A stretch of 33,679 bases of DNA. Source: Oligoflexales bacterium. Lineage in GTDB: Bacteria > Bdellovibrionota_B > Oligoflexia > Oligoflexales > RGVZ01. The stretch covers positions 1-33,679 of the forward strand of contig CANFEB010000028.1 of the NCBI GenBank assembly GCA_947445775.1, given 5' to 3'. The position numbers were made by a program, and so were the translations under genes. Below, one piece after another: positions 17,692-25,375 of this stretch (position 1 is its first letter; each line of letters begins with the position of its first letter). The notes under the pieces are model-generated. The model was not told the origin of the DNA and searched no databases. It saw only the letters and a program-made list of their open reading frames with translations.

Positions 17692-18839
17692 CCACCATAA
17701 ACAACTCATCATCAAACGCCTCCTCTTCAACTACATCATCTGTGTCCGAGTCGTCCGTGGTGGATATGGCCGGTATTGATGCTTTGTTGCGCAATAAAAA
17801 AGTTATTGTGATGGTGGGCGCTGGCGGCGTTGGCAAAACAACGACATCAGCACTCCTGGCGATTCGTGCCGCCATGTCCGGGCGGCGTGTTGCACTGTTG
17901 AGCATCGATCCGGCTAAGCGTCTTGCCAACGCCCTCGGTTTAGGTCTTGGTCACGAAATGTCTGCGGTGGCCTTACAAAATCCAGTCCCCGGTGGATCCC
18001 TTCATGCAGCAATGCTGGATCAGAAGGAGGTTTTTGACCGCATGGTCCTTCAACATGCCCCGAGCGAAAAGATAGCGGCACGAATCATGCGGGATCCTCT
18101 CTACCGGGCCGCATCAACCAATCTTAGCGGCCCCTTGGAATACATGGCCTTGGCGCGCTTGCAGGAACTCACCCAAGACCGGAATTTCGATCTTGTCGTT
18201 CTCGATACGCCACCCGATACCCACGCCCTCGACTTCTTGAAGCGTCCAAATGTTTTGGCCGGGTTTATGGAAAACCGCGTTATGTCTTGGCTCATCAAAC
18301 CTGTCCTAGCCATGAGCCGCCTTGGACTCGGGCGGATCATTGGCGCAAGCGAAAAACTCGCCGGTGGCGTGGCCAGCCTGACAGGGTTCAGTGCCTTACG
18401 TTCATTTGGTGAATTTCTGCTGCTCATGCAGGAGGTCATTGACGGTTTTCACCGGACGGGTGAGCAGGTTGTGGCAACATTGCAGGACAAAAAAACCGCC
18501 TTTATTTTAGTCGCAGTTCCCAGCCGCGCCGCCGAACGGTCCGCCCTGTTTCTGGCGGATCAATTGTCTGAAATGGATTACTGCGTCGACGGATTGGTCA
18601 TTAACCGTTGCCTGCCGACGGTCCCCGCCCCTGAACTGACGGGCGTGATAGATTCGCTGCCCGCAGAGACTATTAAATTTGTCGAGGCCCGCCGCGCCGG
18701 GGAAGACAGCGTTGTTGGTAATCTGCTTAAAAACCTCGTTAGTTCTAAGAAAAAGCCACGCATTGTCATCCGCATCGATGATCAAGGCGCCGACTTCCAC
18801 GACATGCAGGGGCTGACAAAGCTAGCCCAGTCCTTTTGA
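17688..18839 (+). CDS. ArsA/Get3-family ATPase, second of a tandem pair
   Basis: A 383-residue relative of the preceding protein. Walker A is GAGGVGKT at 44-51, with Ala45 where the family has its signature lysine. Switch I is intact, LLSIDPAKRLAN, and switch II reads VVLDTPPDTHALDFL. The GTG at 17688 overlaps the previous TGA (GTGA). Its first 26 residues are almost all Ser, Thr and Asn, so ATG at 17766 (Met27) is a possible start. The pair shows complementary changes in the nucleotide site, which suggests a heterodimer. The gene ends 65 bp before mlaE. Confidence 0.82.
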   Translation: MTTINNSSSNASSSTTSSVSESSVVDMAGIDALLRNKKVIVMVGAGGVGKTTTSALLAIRAAMSGRRVALLSIDPAKRLANALGLGLGHEMSAVALQNPVPGGSLHAAMLDQKEVFDRMVLQHAPSEKIAARIMRDPLYRAASTNLSGPLEYMALARLQELTQDRNFDLVVLDTPPDTHALDFLKRPNVLAGFMENRVMSWLIKPVLAMSRLGLGRIIGASEKLAGGVASLTGFSALRSFGEFLLLMQEVIDGFHRTGEQVVATLQDKKTAFILVAVPSRAAERSALFLADQLSEMDYCVDGLVINRCLPTVPAPELTGVIDSLPAETIKFVEARRAGEDSVVGNLLKNLVSSKKKPRIVIRIDDQGADFHDMQGLTKLAQSF

Positions 18840-18904
18840 TTAGCCAATAAATGACTGATAATTGATGGTGGGTCGATTCCCGTTTTCAATTAACCGGTGA
18901 TTCA

Positions 18905-19696
18905 ATGGTTATGCGGACTGCAGAACTTGCGGTGAAGTGGTTGGGCCTCGAAACCACGGAGCGCCTGGTCGAAATTGGAAAATTTTTTGTCTACGTCGGC
19001 GACGTGTTGAACCAGTCCGTTCGTAAACCCATGCGGACTTCCCTCGTATTTCAGCAGCTTGAGTTCATCGGCAATCAGTCGCTCAACATTATTTTAATAA
19101 CTGGTTTTTTTACCGGTGCGGTGTTCGGGCTGCAAATTGGCGGCATTTTTCAGATATTCAAGGCCGAGGGTTTGATGGGGGCAGCGACGGCAAAAGCCCT
19201 CACCCGCGAACTGGCGCCCCTCATGACGGGGTTTCTTATTTCAGGGCGCGTGGGATCATCGATGACTGCTGAATTGGCAACGATGCGTGTCAGCGAACAG
19301 ATCGATGCCATGGAGGCCATGGGTGTTGATCCGGTGAATTACCTCGTGGTGCCGCGTTTTCTGGCGTCACTTGCCATGATTCCATTGCTCTGTGTGGTCT
19401 TTATCTTCATTGGCATCATTGGTGCGTATATGACCGGCGTTGGAATTTTTCGTGTGGACGTCGGCATCTTCATTGAGAAGATGACACAGATCGTCAACAT
19501 GACTGACATTTGGAATGGGCTACAGAAAGCTGCCATATTTGCGGTTCTGATTTCGTTGATTGCTTGCCATTACGGCCTGCGTGCATCAGGGGGCGCAAAG
19601 GGGGTTGGGATTGCAACAACGAACTCTGTGGTGGTCAGCCTTTTGGCGATTCTGTGCTGCGATGTCGTCATCACGTATGTGCAGGTGAAGTTTTGA
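18905..19696 (+). CDS. mlaE: MlaE-type phospholipid ABC transporter permease
   Basis: MlaE is the inner-membrane permease that, with MlaF and MlaD, moves phospholipids between the inner and outer membranes. The 263-residue protein has the family's amphipathic N-terminus and about five membrane helices, with the hallmark segment RELAPLMTGFLISGRVGSSM... followed by ELATMRVSEQIDAMEAMGVDP. The start is ATG at 18905, with a second in-frame ATG at 18911; neither has a strong SD. The TGA overlaps the next gene's TTG start. Confidence 0.92.
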   Translation: MVMRTAELAVKWLGLETTERLVEIGKFFVYVGDVLNQSVRKPMRTSLVFQQLEFIGNQSLNIILITGFFTGAVFGLQIGGIFQIFKAEGLMGAATAKALTRELAPLMTGFLISGRVGSSMTAELATMRVSEQIDAMEAMGVDPVNYLVVPRFLASLAMIPLLCVVFIFIGIIGAYMTGVGIFRVDVGIFIEKMTQIVNMTDIWNGLQKAAIFAVLISLIACHYGLRASGGAKGVGIATTNSVVVSLLAILCCDVVITYVQVKF

Positions 19697-20442
19697 TCGA
19701 GTTCAAACACGTACGCAAAGCATTCGGCAGGCGGGTCGTCCTGGACGATCTGGACCTCGTTATACCGCCAGGAAAAATCACATTCATCATCGGAAAGTCG
19801 GGCGAAGGAAAATCAGTCACCATCAAAAATCTGATGGGCCTTATGCATCCTGACGCTGGCCAGATCATCGTAGACGGTGAGGACATCACCCGATTGGATG
19901 AGGAAAAATTGCAAGTCTATCGCCGCAAGTTTGGGATGTTATTCCAGAATGCGGCTCTTTTTGACAGTATGAGCGTGGGTGAAAATGTTATTTTTCCGCT
20001 ACGCGAGCATACCCGCCTGCCCCTTCCCGCAATGCTGGAAAGGGTGGAAGAGGTTCTGACTATGGTGGGCCTGCCTGGGATCCAGCATAAATTTCCGACG
20101 GAGCTTTCCACGGGCGAAAAGAAACGCGTGGGACTCGCCCGGGCACTTGTCACAAAGCCAAAATTCATTCTTTATGACGAACCTACCACGGGGATGGACC
20201 CACTGGTTTCCGAGATGATTGACGGGTTAATTGTACAGGTGAACCGGGATGTTCCGGGGGTTTCTTCGATAGTTATCTCCCATGACCTAAAGGCCGCCCT
20301 CGCTACTGCCGAAAACATTGTGATGCTTTATCATGGAAGGGTGACCCTCGCGGGTTCGCCTAAAGATTTCAGGGAAAGTAAGGATCCGGTGGTGCGCCAG
20401 TTTTTCTCGGGAAGCGTCGAAGGGCCGATGGAGTTTTTATGA
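19693..20442 (+). CDS. mlaF: MlaF-type phospholipid ABC transporter ATP-binding protein
   Basis: A 249-residue ATPase that drives MlaE. It has Walker A GKSGEGKS, a Q-loop at LFQNAALFD, an ABC signature LSTGEKKRV (LSGGQ variant), Walker B FILYDEPTTGMDP and an H-loop ISHD. The start is TTG at 19693: it overlaps the mlaE TGA (TTGA), gives the expected N-terminus IEFKHVRKAFG, and AGGTGA lies just upstream. No ATG or GTG is available at a suitable place. Its TGA overlaps the mlaD ATG. Confidence 0.92.
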   Translation: MIEFKHVRKAFGRRVVLDDLDLVIPPGKITFIIGKSGEGKSVTIKNLMGLMHPDAGQIIVDGEDITRLDEEKLQVYRRKFGMLFQNAALFDSMSVGENVIFPLREHTRLPLPAMLERVEEVLTMVGLPGIQHKFPTELSTGEKKRVGLARALVTKPKFILYDEPTTGMDPLVSEMIDGLIVQVNRDVPGVSSIVISHDLKAALATAENIVMLYHGRVTLAGSPKDFRESKDPVVRQFFSGSVEGPMEFL

Positions 20443-21905
20443 AAACGCTTGGGACTGAGTTCAAGGTCGGACTGTTCACGCTCGTGGCCATATCCACGCT
20501 CGTATACATGTTTTTCGTCCTGAGCCCGGACAGTTTCGAGTCCGGCAAACGCAACAATTTCTATACGATCATCGGTGATGCCGCTGGCATCATCTCGAAA
20601 ACTCACGTTAAGACAAACGGCGTCATCATCGGCAAGGTCAAGAATGTCCGCCTAGATGTCAATATGACGCGCATCGACATGGAAATCGATGTGAGTGTAA
20701 AAATTCCCGTTGGCTCACACATCGAAGTTCGTACTCGCGGCCTGCTGGGCGATGTATTCCTAGAAATTATCCGCGCCGAAGATAGCGGCCAATACATTCC
20801 AAAAGGTGGAATGATTCTGAAATCCGAAGGCACAACTGACATTCAGGCTGTTCTGGCGCTCGCAGGCAGCATCGGGCGTGATGTTAAAAAGATCACGCAA
20901 GTTCTGGCCGAAGTGATGGGGTCGGATGACGGCAAGAGGAGCCTTGGTGAAATTGTCGAGAACATCCACGGCGGGACGGTTGATTTTCGCAAGAGTCTTG
21001 CTGCCTTGCGTGGCGCCGTGGGGGATCGTCCCGAGGATGTGAAGGCCATTGTTGCCAATATCAAGGAGTTCACCCAAGGGCTGCGTAAGGTCATGGATGA
21101 AGGCAATCAGGCGAAGTTGCAACACATAATATCTTCCTTCGATGAGTCGATGATTGACGTCAAGGGCGCCACTAAAAATATTCGCTTGATCGCCGAAAAA
21201 GTTGAACGGGGCGAGGGAACTCTTGGCAAGCTTTTATCCGATGAGTCGACTATCGCTGAAATTGAGGGCGCGATCAAAGATTTGCGCGAGGTTCTTTCAC
21301 CAGTCAAAAAACTTGAAGTCGGGGTCGAGTATCGCGGTGAATTTCGCAATGATCAGACGGGTCAAAATTATTTCAATATGGTCTTCCGCACGCGACCGGA
21401 CCGCTATTACTTGCTGGGTGCCACGGATGTTCAGAATGCGCAGGTAGATCGAACGACGGAAACCATCACCGAAGAACCAGTTGTCGATGATGATCCAACG
21501 ACGACACAAACTCGGGAGATCATCCGGGAACGCCAAGCCCTGCGGATAAATCTGCAGTTCGCCAAGCGGTTTGGGCCCCTTGCAGTCAGGTTTGGTTTGT
21601 TTGAGTCAACGGGCGGATTTGCCGGTGACCTTTATCTGTTCCGCGAACGCCTAAAAATCAGTGCCGAGGCCTTTGATTGGAAAACCAAAGACAATGAATA
21701 CCGGCGCGTGGCTCATTTGAAGGCTTATGCGAGTGTCTTGTTTTTCAACCACCTGTCGGCGATCGCCGGGGTGGATGATTTGACCCGCCTTGATCCAGAT
21801 ACTGGCAAGGAAAACACAAAGCCTAAATACTATTTTGGCGCTGGACTGAGCTTCAACGACAATGATCTGCGGACTTTATTTGGCGCGGCGGCCTTGGCCC
21901 GGTGA
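20439..21905 (+). CDS. mlaD: MlaD-type MCE-domain protein with a long C-terminal extension
   Basis: MlaD proteins are anchored in the inner membrane and form ring-shaped lipid channels through their MCE domain. Here residues 8-28 form the anchor, 40-115 the MCE domain (GDAAGIISKTHVKTNG, VRTRGLLGDVFLEI), and about 135-290 a mostly helical region (VKAIVANIKEFTQG..., KVERGEGTLGKLLSD). Residues 293-488 are extra. They alternate polar and apolar positions with many aromatic residues (VEYRGEFRND, NYFNMVFRTRPDRYYLLGAT, LRINLQFAKRFGPLAVRFGLF, YYFGAGLSF), the look of a beta-barrel. Standard MlaD is about 180-300 residues. ATG overlaps the mlaF TGA. The helical part could cross the periplasm and the C-terminus enter the outer membrane. 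Confidence 0.88.
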   Translation: MKTLGTEFKVGLFTLVAISTLVYMFFVLSPDSFESGKRNNFYTIIGDAAGIISKTHVKTNGVIIGKVKNVRLDVNMTRIDMEIDVSVKIPVGSHIEVRTRGLLGDVFLEIIRAEDSGQYIPKGGMILKSEGTTDIQAVLALAGSIGRDVKKITQVLAEVMGSDDGKRSLGEIVENIHGGTVDFRKSLAALRGAVGDRPEDVKAIVANIKEFTQGLRKVMDEGNQAKLQHIISSFDESMIDVKGATKNIRLIAEKVERGEGTLGKLLSDESTIAEIEGAIKDLREVLSPVKKLEVGVEYRGEFRNDQTGQNYFNMVFRTRPDRYYLLGATDVQNAQVDRTTETITEEPVVDDDPTTTQTREIIRERQALRINLQFAKRFGPLAVRFGLFESTGGFAGDLYLFRERLKISAEAFDWKTKDNEYRRVAHLKAYASVLFFNHLSAIAGVDDLTRLDPDTGKENTKPKYYFGAGLSFNDNDLRTLFGAAALAR

Positions 21906-21933
21906 TAAGGGCAGCGGCTTTTCAACAATAGAT

Positions 21934-22596
21934 TTAAAGGACGCCGTCCTCATCGAGGGTGCTTTTACCTGCCATCATGAGTTGCGCCCGAAAGCGGTCT
22001 CCCACACGGAGCGGGCCGACACCTTCTGGGGTTCCGGTAAAAATAATGTCACCGGGAAACAATCCGTGGGAATCGCTGATGGTCCGCAGCAGGGCCTCGG
22101 CGTTGAACGTCATGTCACGCGGCGAGCCATGCTGGCGCTGATCGCCATTGACCCACAGGGTGAATTCACAGGTATTTAACAGCTCCAGAACTGCACTGGC
22201 ATTGCCTCTCTGGGGCAGAGGCACGAATGCCGATAAAACGGCTGCTCCCCGGAAACTTTTGGCTTCAGTCCAGGGGAGCCCTTCTTTTTTCAAGCGGTTT
22301 TGAACCTCGCGGCGCGTCAGATCAAGCCCTAGGGCAATCTTGTCTACGTGGCGGAGCAGGTTGGTTTCGCCGGCCTTTGGGGCAGACCCGATATGCAGGA
22401 CCAATTCCAGTTCATGATCAAATGCCTCCATCGGATAGGCGATCTGGCCGTGATCGGCAAAGCCCCGCAGCGCCGATGGGGATTTCAAAAAAACCACTGG
22501 GCTAGTGGGGAGGGCATTGCCCAGCTCGCGGGCGTGGGATTTATAGTTGCGGCCAATGCAGTAGATGGCACGGATGGGGGGTCTATTCAGGGTCAT
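21934..22596 (-). CDS. Fumarylacetoacetate hydrolase (FAH) family protein
   Basis: The 220 residues match the short YcgM-like FAH family (usual size about 219), whose members act as metal-dependent acylpyruvate hydrolases or oxaloacetate decarboxylases. Evidence: CIGRNYKSHARELG at the start, VVFLKSPSAL, the metal-ligand segment FDHELELVLHIG, ALGLDLTRREVQ with its Asp, and GDIIFTGTPEGVGPL. ATG at 22596 has AAGG about 9 nt upstream. It converges with mlaD across 28 bp, and a four-copy 11-bp tandem repeat lies immediately upstream. The exact substrate cannot be told. Confidence 0.9.
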   Translation of the reverse strand: MTLNRPPIRAIYCIGRNYKSHARELGNALPTSPVVFLKSPSALRGFADHGQIAYPMEAFDHELELVLHIGSAPKAGETNLLRHVDKIALGLDLTRREVQNRLKKEGLPWTEAKSFRGAAVLSAFVPLPQRGNASAVLELLNTCEFTLWVNGDQRQHGSPRDMTFNAEALLRTISDSHGLFPGDIIFTGTPEGVGPLRVGDRFRAQLMMAGKSTLDEDGVL

Positions 22597-22606
22597 TTTC
22601 GCGGCC

Positions 22607-22650
22607 TTTTCCGTAAGTTTTCCGTAAGTTTTCCGTAAGTTTTCAGTAAG
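22607..22650. repeat. Four tandem 11-bp repeats upstream of the FAH-family gene
   Basis: TTTTCCGTAAG is repeated at 22607, 22618, 22629 and, as TTTTCAGTAAG, at 22640. On the coding strand the unit reads CTTACGGAAAA. The array begins 11 bp before the ATG at 22596 and covers the expected leader. An 11-bp period is close to one DNA turn, so the copies would face the same side of the helix. Copy number may vary between strains. Confidence 0.9.
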
Positions 22651-22832
22651 TGCTCGAAATTATTGTTTTTTTAAGGGATTCAGGCAAGTTTAATTATTTT
22701 ATAACATTATTAAAATATATTTGATTTTAATAAAATATCTTGATATATATTAACCGTGCTATTGAATTCGCCCTCGATGTTGTTGTTGTAGCGGATGTTT
22801 CCAAGCTGAGTTGTTACGGAGAATTGAACCAA
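22651..22832. promoter_or_regulatory. Very A+T-rich divergent promoter region
   Basis: Between the FAH-family gene and the envelope-protein gene at 22833 lies sequence dominated by A and T, strongest at about 22690-22755 (TTTAATTATTTTATAACATT and similar). Several TATAAT-like boxes fit, so no single promoter can be named. The open frame continues upstream of 22833 through this tract, but the composition shows it is not coding. Confidence 0.5.
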
Positions 22833-23825
22833 ATGATGCACAGCAGACCCCAGACGGTACTTGTTACCGCCACCCAAGTTCCCATTTTTCTGGCCACCCA
22901 AACCGGCGTGACCCTTTCGACCTCTCGGTTGAAACGCAAAAAATCATGGGCGACGAGGGATTTCTTGATAATCATCGTTCCAGCCCTGATCGTTGCCTGC
23001 CTTGTGGCGTTAAAATCCCACCTGGCGTTTGGCGCTGAAATCGGTGGCGTCAGCATCACGCCGCCCCAAGGCTGGGAAGTCACCGAAGGGATGGCTGGCG
23101 CCAGCATTGTGATGCAGGAACCTGTGCCTGACATGGCTGCATTGGAAAAGGCGGCTGCCAAGTCCGGCCTGGAACAAACGACATTTCGCCGAAACATCAC
23201 CGTTGCCACAATTCAGAATCCGTCTCCGATTGACGAACAGCGTGCCACGGAACTCAAGGCCGAATTGGTAACGAGATTCGGACAAAGTGGTGTCGTTCAT
23301 GATTATCAAATCACAGAGCATAAGTTTTTCAACTACCGTGGCAAGAATGACGGTTTGCTTGTTTACGCTTCTTTGAAGTTAAGCGACGTCCCAGTGATGC
23401 AGATGCACATTTTGGTGTCTGGCACTGAAAAACAGTACCTGCTGACCTACACGGATCTGGCGGAGTCGATTTCGAATGCTAATAATCCCGTCTTTGAGGC
23501 CGCCTGGAATTCGATGGTATCCATCGCTGTGCAAGGCGAGGCTCCAAAGCGTTTTGATGAAAAGAAAATGGCCTTGGCCGGTACCGCTGGCGGGTTGGTG
23601 TTGCTGGGAATCTACATCGTGATCCGCATGCGCCGCCGCAGTCCTCTTCGCGAGGCCGACTTGATGCTTGCAGCCGATGCCGGCGCTGAGGAAAAAGCCT
23701 CGGACTTTATGATGGGCAGCTCCCTGGCGACCCTGCCCCTGATTTGGGATATCAGCGGTGACGGTTCGGCGGAGGATGACGGCAGGTTTGACATGCCGGC
23801 AGTCAGTTCCATCTCGAATTACTAG
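22833..23825 (+). CDS. Bitopic envelope protein with PsbP/DcrB-like domain, function unknown
   Basis: I do not recognise this 330-residue protein. It has a polar N-terminus (about 45 residues), a membrane helix (about residues 44-62, FLIIIVPALIVACLVAL), and a mature domain beginning GVSITPPQGWEV, which resembles PsbP/DcrB-like folds. A second membrane helix (ALAGTAGGLVLLGIYIVI, about 250-268) is followed by RMRRR and an acidic tail. Both helices together would place the central domain in the periplasm. ATG at 22833 is chosen for the GGAGA 10 nt upstream and because the sequence before it is A+T-rich. The stop codon lies inside an 18-bp tandem duplication. Confidence 0.65.
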   Translation: MMHSRPQTVLVTATQVPIFLATQTGVTLSTSRLKRKKSWATRDFLIIIVPALIVACLVALKSHLAFGAEIGGVSITPPQGWEVTEGMAGASIVMQEPVPDMAALEKAAAKSGLEQTTFRRNITVATIQNPSPIDEQRATELKAELVTRFGQSGVVHDYQITEHKFFNYRGKNDGLLVYASLKLSDVPVMQMHILVSGTEKQYLLTYTDLAESISNANNPVFEAAWNSMVSIAVQGEAPKRFDEKKMALAGTAGGLVLLGIYIVIRMRRRSPLREADLMLAADAGAEEKASDFMMGSSLATLPLIWDISGDGSAEDDGRFDMPAVSSISNY

Positions 23826-23843
23826 TCCATCTCGAATTACTAG
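23808..23843. repeat. 18-bp exact tandem duplication across a stop codon
   Basis: TCCATCTCGAATTACTAG occurs twice in a row. The first copy encodes SISNY and the stop of the preceding gene; the second repeats the same codons after the stop. The duplication is in frame (6 codons), so the protein would be the same length with or without it. It lies 7 bp before the stop of the convergent gene. Confidence 0.95.
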
Positions 23844-23849
23844 CGGCAA

Positions 23850-24800
23850 TTAGGTTTTCTCGCACATCCGCGTCATCGTATTAAAGACCTCGCCACTGGC
23901 ACACGAGCCTGGCGAGGTCGTTACGTTGATATCGGCCCCAGTCGGGGAATCTGCCAGCGGCACAGCGATCAACTCGACCGGATTCAGTTTGATTGCGGCA
24001 TCAGCAAAGCCGTCCAACGTGGGATCCGAGATTTTGCCCTGATACTTTTGGCCGATTCCACCAGCGCTCACCCACAAGTACTTGCACGAAAATTTAGTAT
24101 CGGTGCGGGACTCCGCGACAAACGTAAACGACAGGTTTGGTTTGCCGTTGGTGTCAGCATATTCAGCCACATTGGCGATTCGTGGATTGCAATCCAGCGA
24201 GGCCGTAATCGGCGCGTCATTGGGGGCTGGTGAGAAGATCACTGGAATTTGCAGGGTAAAAGTCCTGCCCGGCTGGCGGGGGATAATTCGCTCGAACATT
24301 GGTTGCAGGTTGGCTTTGGAGACCAGTTGGCCAGAATTGTTTTCACTGATTTTTATGGCCTTGGCCCAGTAGAGCGTTCCTGGCTCGCCGATGAAACGGA
24401 CGTCGGCCGAATCATACAAAGCCCGGACTTTAAGGTCGCAAAATTGATCCCGGAAAAATTTGTCGGATTTGAACAAGATGGTGCCATCTGGCTGAACATT
24501 ACCCGTTGTGGTTTCGGTGCAGCCAGAAAGTTGAAAGGCAATGGGGGCCTGGGCGTTGGATTCTGTTGCCGTGGTTTCCAGACCTATCACCGCGACGACC
24601 AGCTTGGCCGAATCCATCTGGACGCGTCCAGCGCGACGCGGGGTGCGACAGGCAGACAGCGTCGTGGCGGCCGTGAGAATCACGGCTGCCGACCAAACAA
24701 GACTTTGGGTAGCGCATCGAGATCTCGCACTACGCTCGGGATAGTTTCTGGCGCCTTTGCGCCAGAAACTAGTTATTGATCTAGTCATGGGTCTCGCCAT
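23850..24800 (-). CDS. Predicted lipoprotein, function unknown
   Basis: A 316-residue protein with an unusually long basic N-terminus followed by a hydrophobic stretch and the lipobox TLSAC (Cys51). The mature part has three or four cysteines in an even pattern (LSGC, QFCDL, SLDCN, FSCKYLW) and ends GSCASGEVFNTMTRMCEK, the short C-terminal cysteine motif seen in secreted proteins with a small disulfide loop. No known domain. The start at 24800 is doubtful: there is no SD, and a perfect 13-bp hairpin lies within the first 20 codons, so the real start may be downstream or the N-terminus may have been extended by an inserted palindrome. Confidence 0.6.
   Translation of the reverse strand: MARPMTRSITSFWRKGARNYPERSARSRCATQSLVWSAAVILTAATTLSACRTPRRAGRVQMDSAKLVVAVIGLETTATESNAQAPIAFQLSGCTETTTGNVQPDGTILFKSDKFFRDQFCDLKVRALYDSADVRFIGEPGTLYWAKAIKISENNSGQLVSKANLQPMFERIIPRQPGRTFTLQIPVIFSPAPNDAPITASLDCNPRIANVAEYADTNGKPNLSFTFVAESRTDTKFSCKYLWVSAGGIGQKYQGKISDPTLDGFADAAIKLNPVELIAVPLADSPTGADINVTTSPGSCASGEVFNTMTRMCEKT
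24742..24771. repeat. Perfect 13-bp stem, 4-nt loop hairpin inside a 5' coding end
   Basis: TAGTTTCTGGCGC (24742-24754) and GCGCCAGAAACTA (24759-24771) are exact reverse complements around CTTT. A second, weaker symmetric block, GTAGCGCATCGAGATCTCG and on to CACTAC (about 24710-24731), adjoins it. Paired hairpins like these resemble REP-type palindromic units. They fall in the first codons of the lipoprotein gene on the minus strand. Confidence 0.85.
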
Positions 24801-24885
24801 AGTTCGGATGCGGTTAGTGGTGGCTATATTTATGAGGTTGATTCTATCATGGTGGTTATGGAATTCGTATAAAAGGCAGCCCTAA

Positions 24886-25371
24886 ATGACTGAAAAATCA
24901 AATTTCCCAACCAACATGGATCACGATCAATGGTTCTGGGACGTCCTGAATGCTTACCTCATCCAGCAGTCCTTGAAGCAAACCCGCCAACGCAAGGTTG
25001 TGGTCGAGGAGTTTTTAAAACTGGATCGTCACGTTGATGCAGAAGATCTTCATAATATCGTGCGCAAGCGCGATCCCCGCGTCGGTTTGGCAACAGTCTA
25101 CCGGACACTCAATTTGTTGAAAGAGGCCGGCCTGGCCGACCAGAAGTCATTTCGTGATGGCCGCTCAGTTTTCGAGGTGCACCGCCCTGATCATCATCAC
25201 GATCATTTGGTTTGCCTAGATTGCGGAAAAATCATGGAATTCGAAAATGAAGAAATTGAGTCACTGCAAAATCAAGTTGCTGACAAACTTGGTTTTAAGT
25301 TAACCGGCCACCGGTTGGACCTCTATGGCCACTGCCTCAAGAGGAATTGTATGCCGGACGCAAAAGTTTGA
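24886..25371 (+). CDS. Fur-family transcriptional regulator
   Basis: A 161-residue metal-dependent repressor. An N-terminal winged helix (about 25-90) has TRQRKVVVEEFLKLDRHVDAEDL and GLATVYRTLNLLKEAGL. The dimerisation and metal part has HRPDHHHDHLVCLDCGKIMEFENEEIE, with the HHHDH and CxxC residues typical of Fur, and ends in HCLKRNC. Without biochemical data it could be Fur, Zur or PerR; the length, the lack of a second full CxxC and the HHHDH motif favour Fur-like iron or peroxide sensing. It is divergent from the lipoprotein gene and ends only 4 bp from the stop of the convergent gene. Confidence 0.9.
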   Translation: MTEKSNFPTNMDHDQWFWDVLNAYLIQQSLKQTRQRKVVVEEFLKLDRHVDAEDLHNIVRKRDPRVGLATVYRTLNLLKEAGLADQKSFRDGRSVFEVHRPDHHHDHLVCLDCGKIMEFENEEIESLQNQVADKLGFKLTGHRLDLYGHCLKRNCMPDAKV

Positions 25372-25375
25372 GAAT

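Noticed and set aside
19510..19692. N-terminal extension of MlaF from an ATG within mlaE
   Set aside because: The extra 61 residues are another-frame translation of mlaE and match nothing in the ABC ATPase family; TTG at 19693 gives the normal N-terminus.
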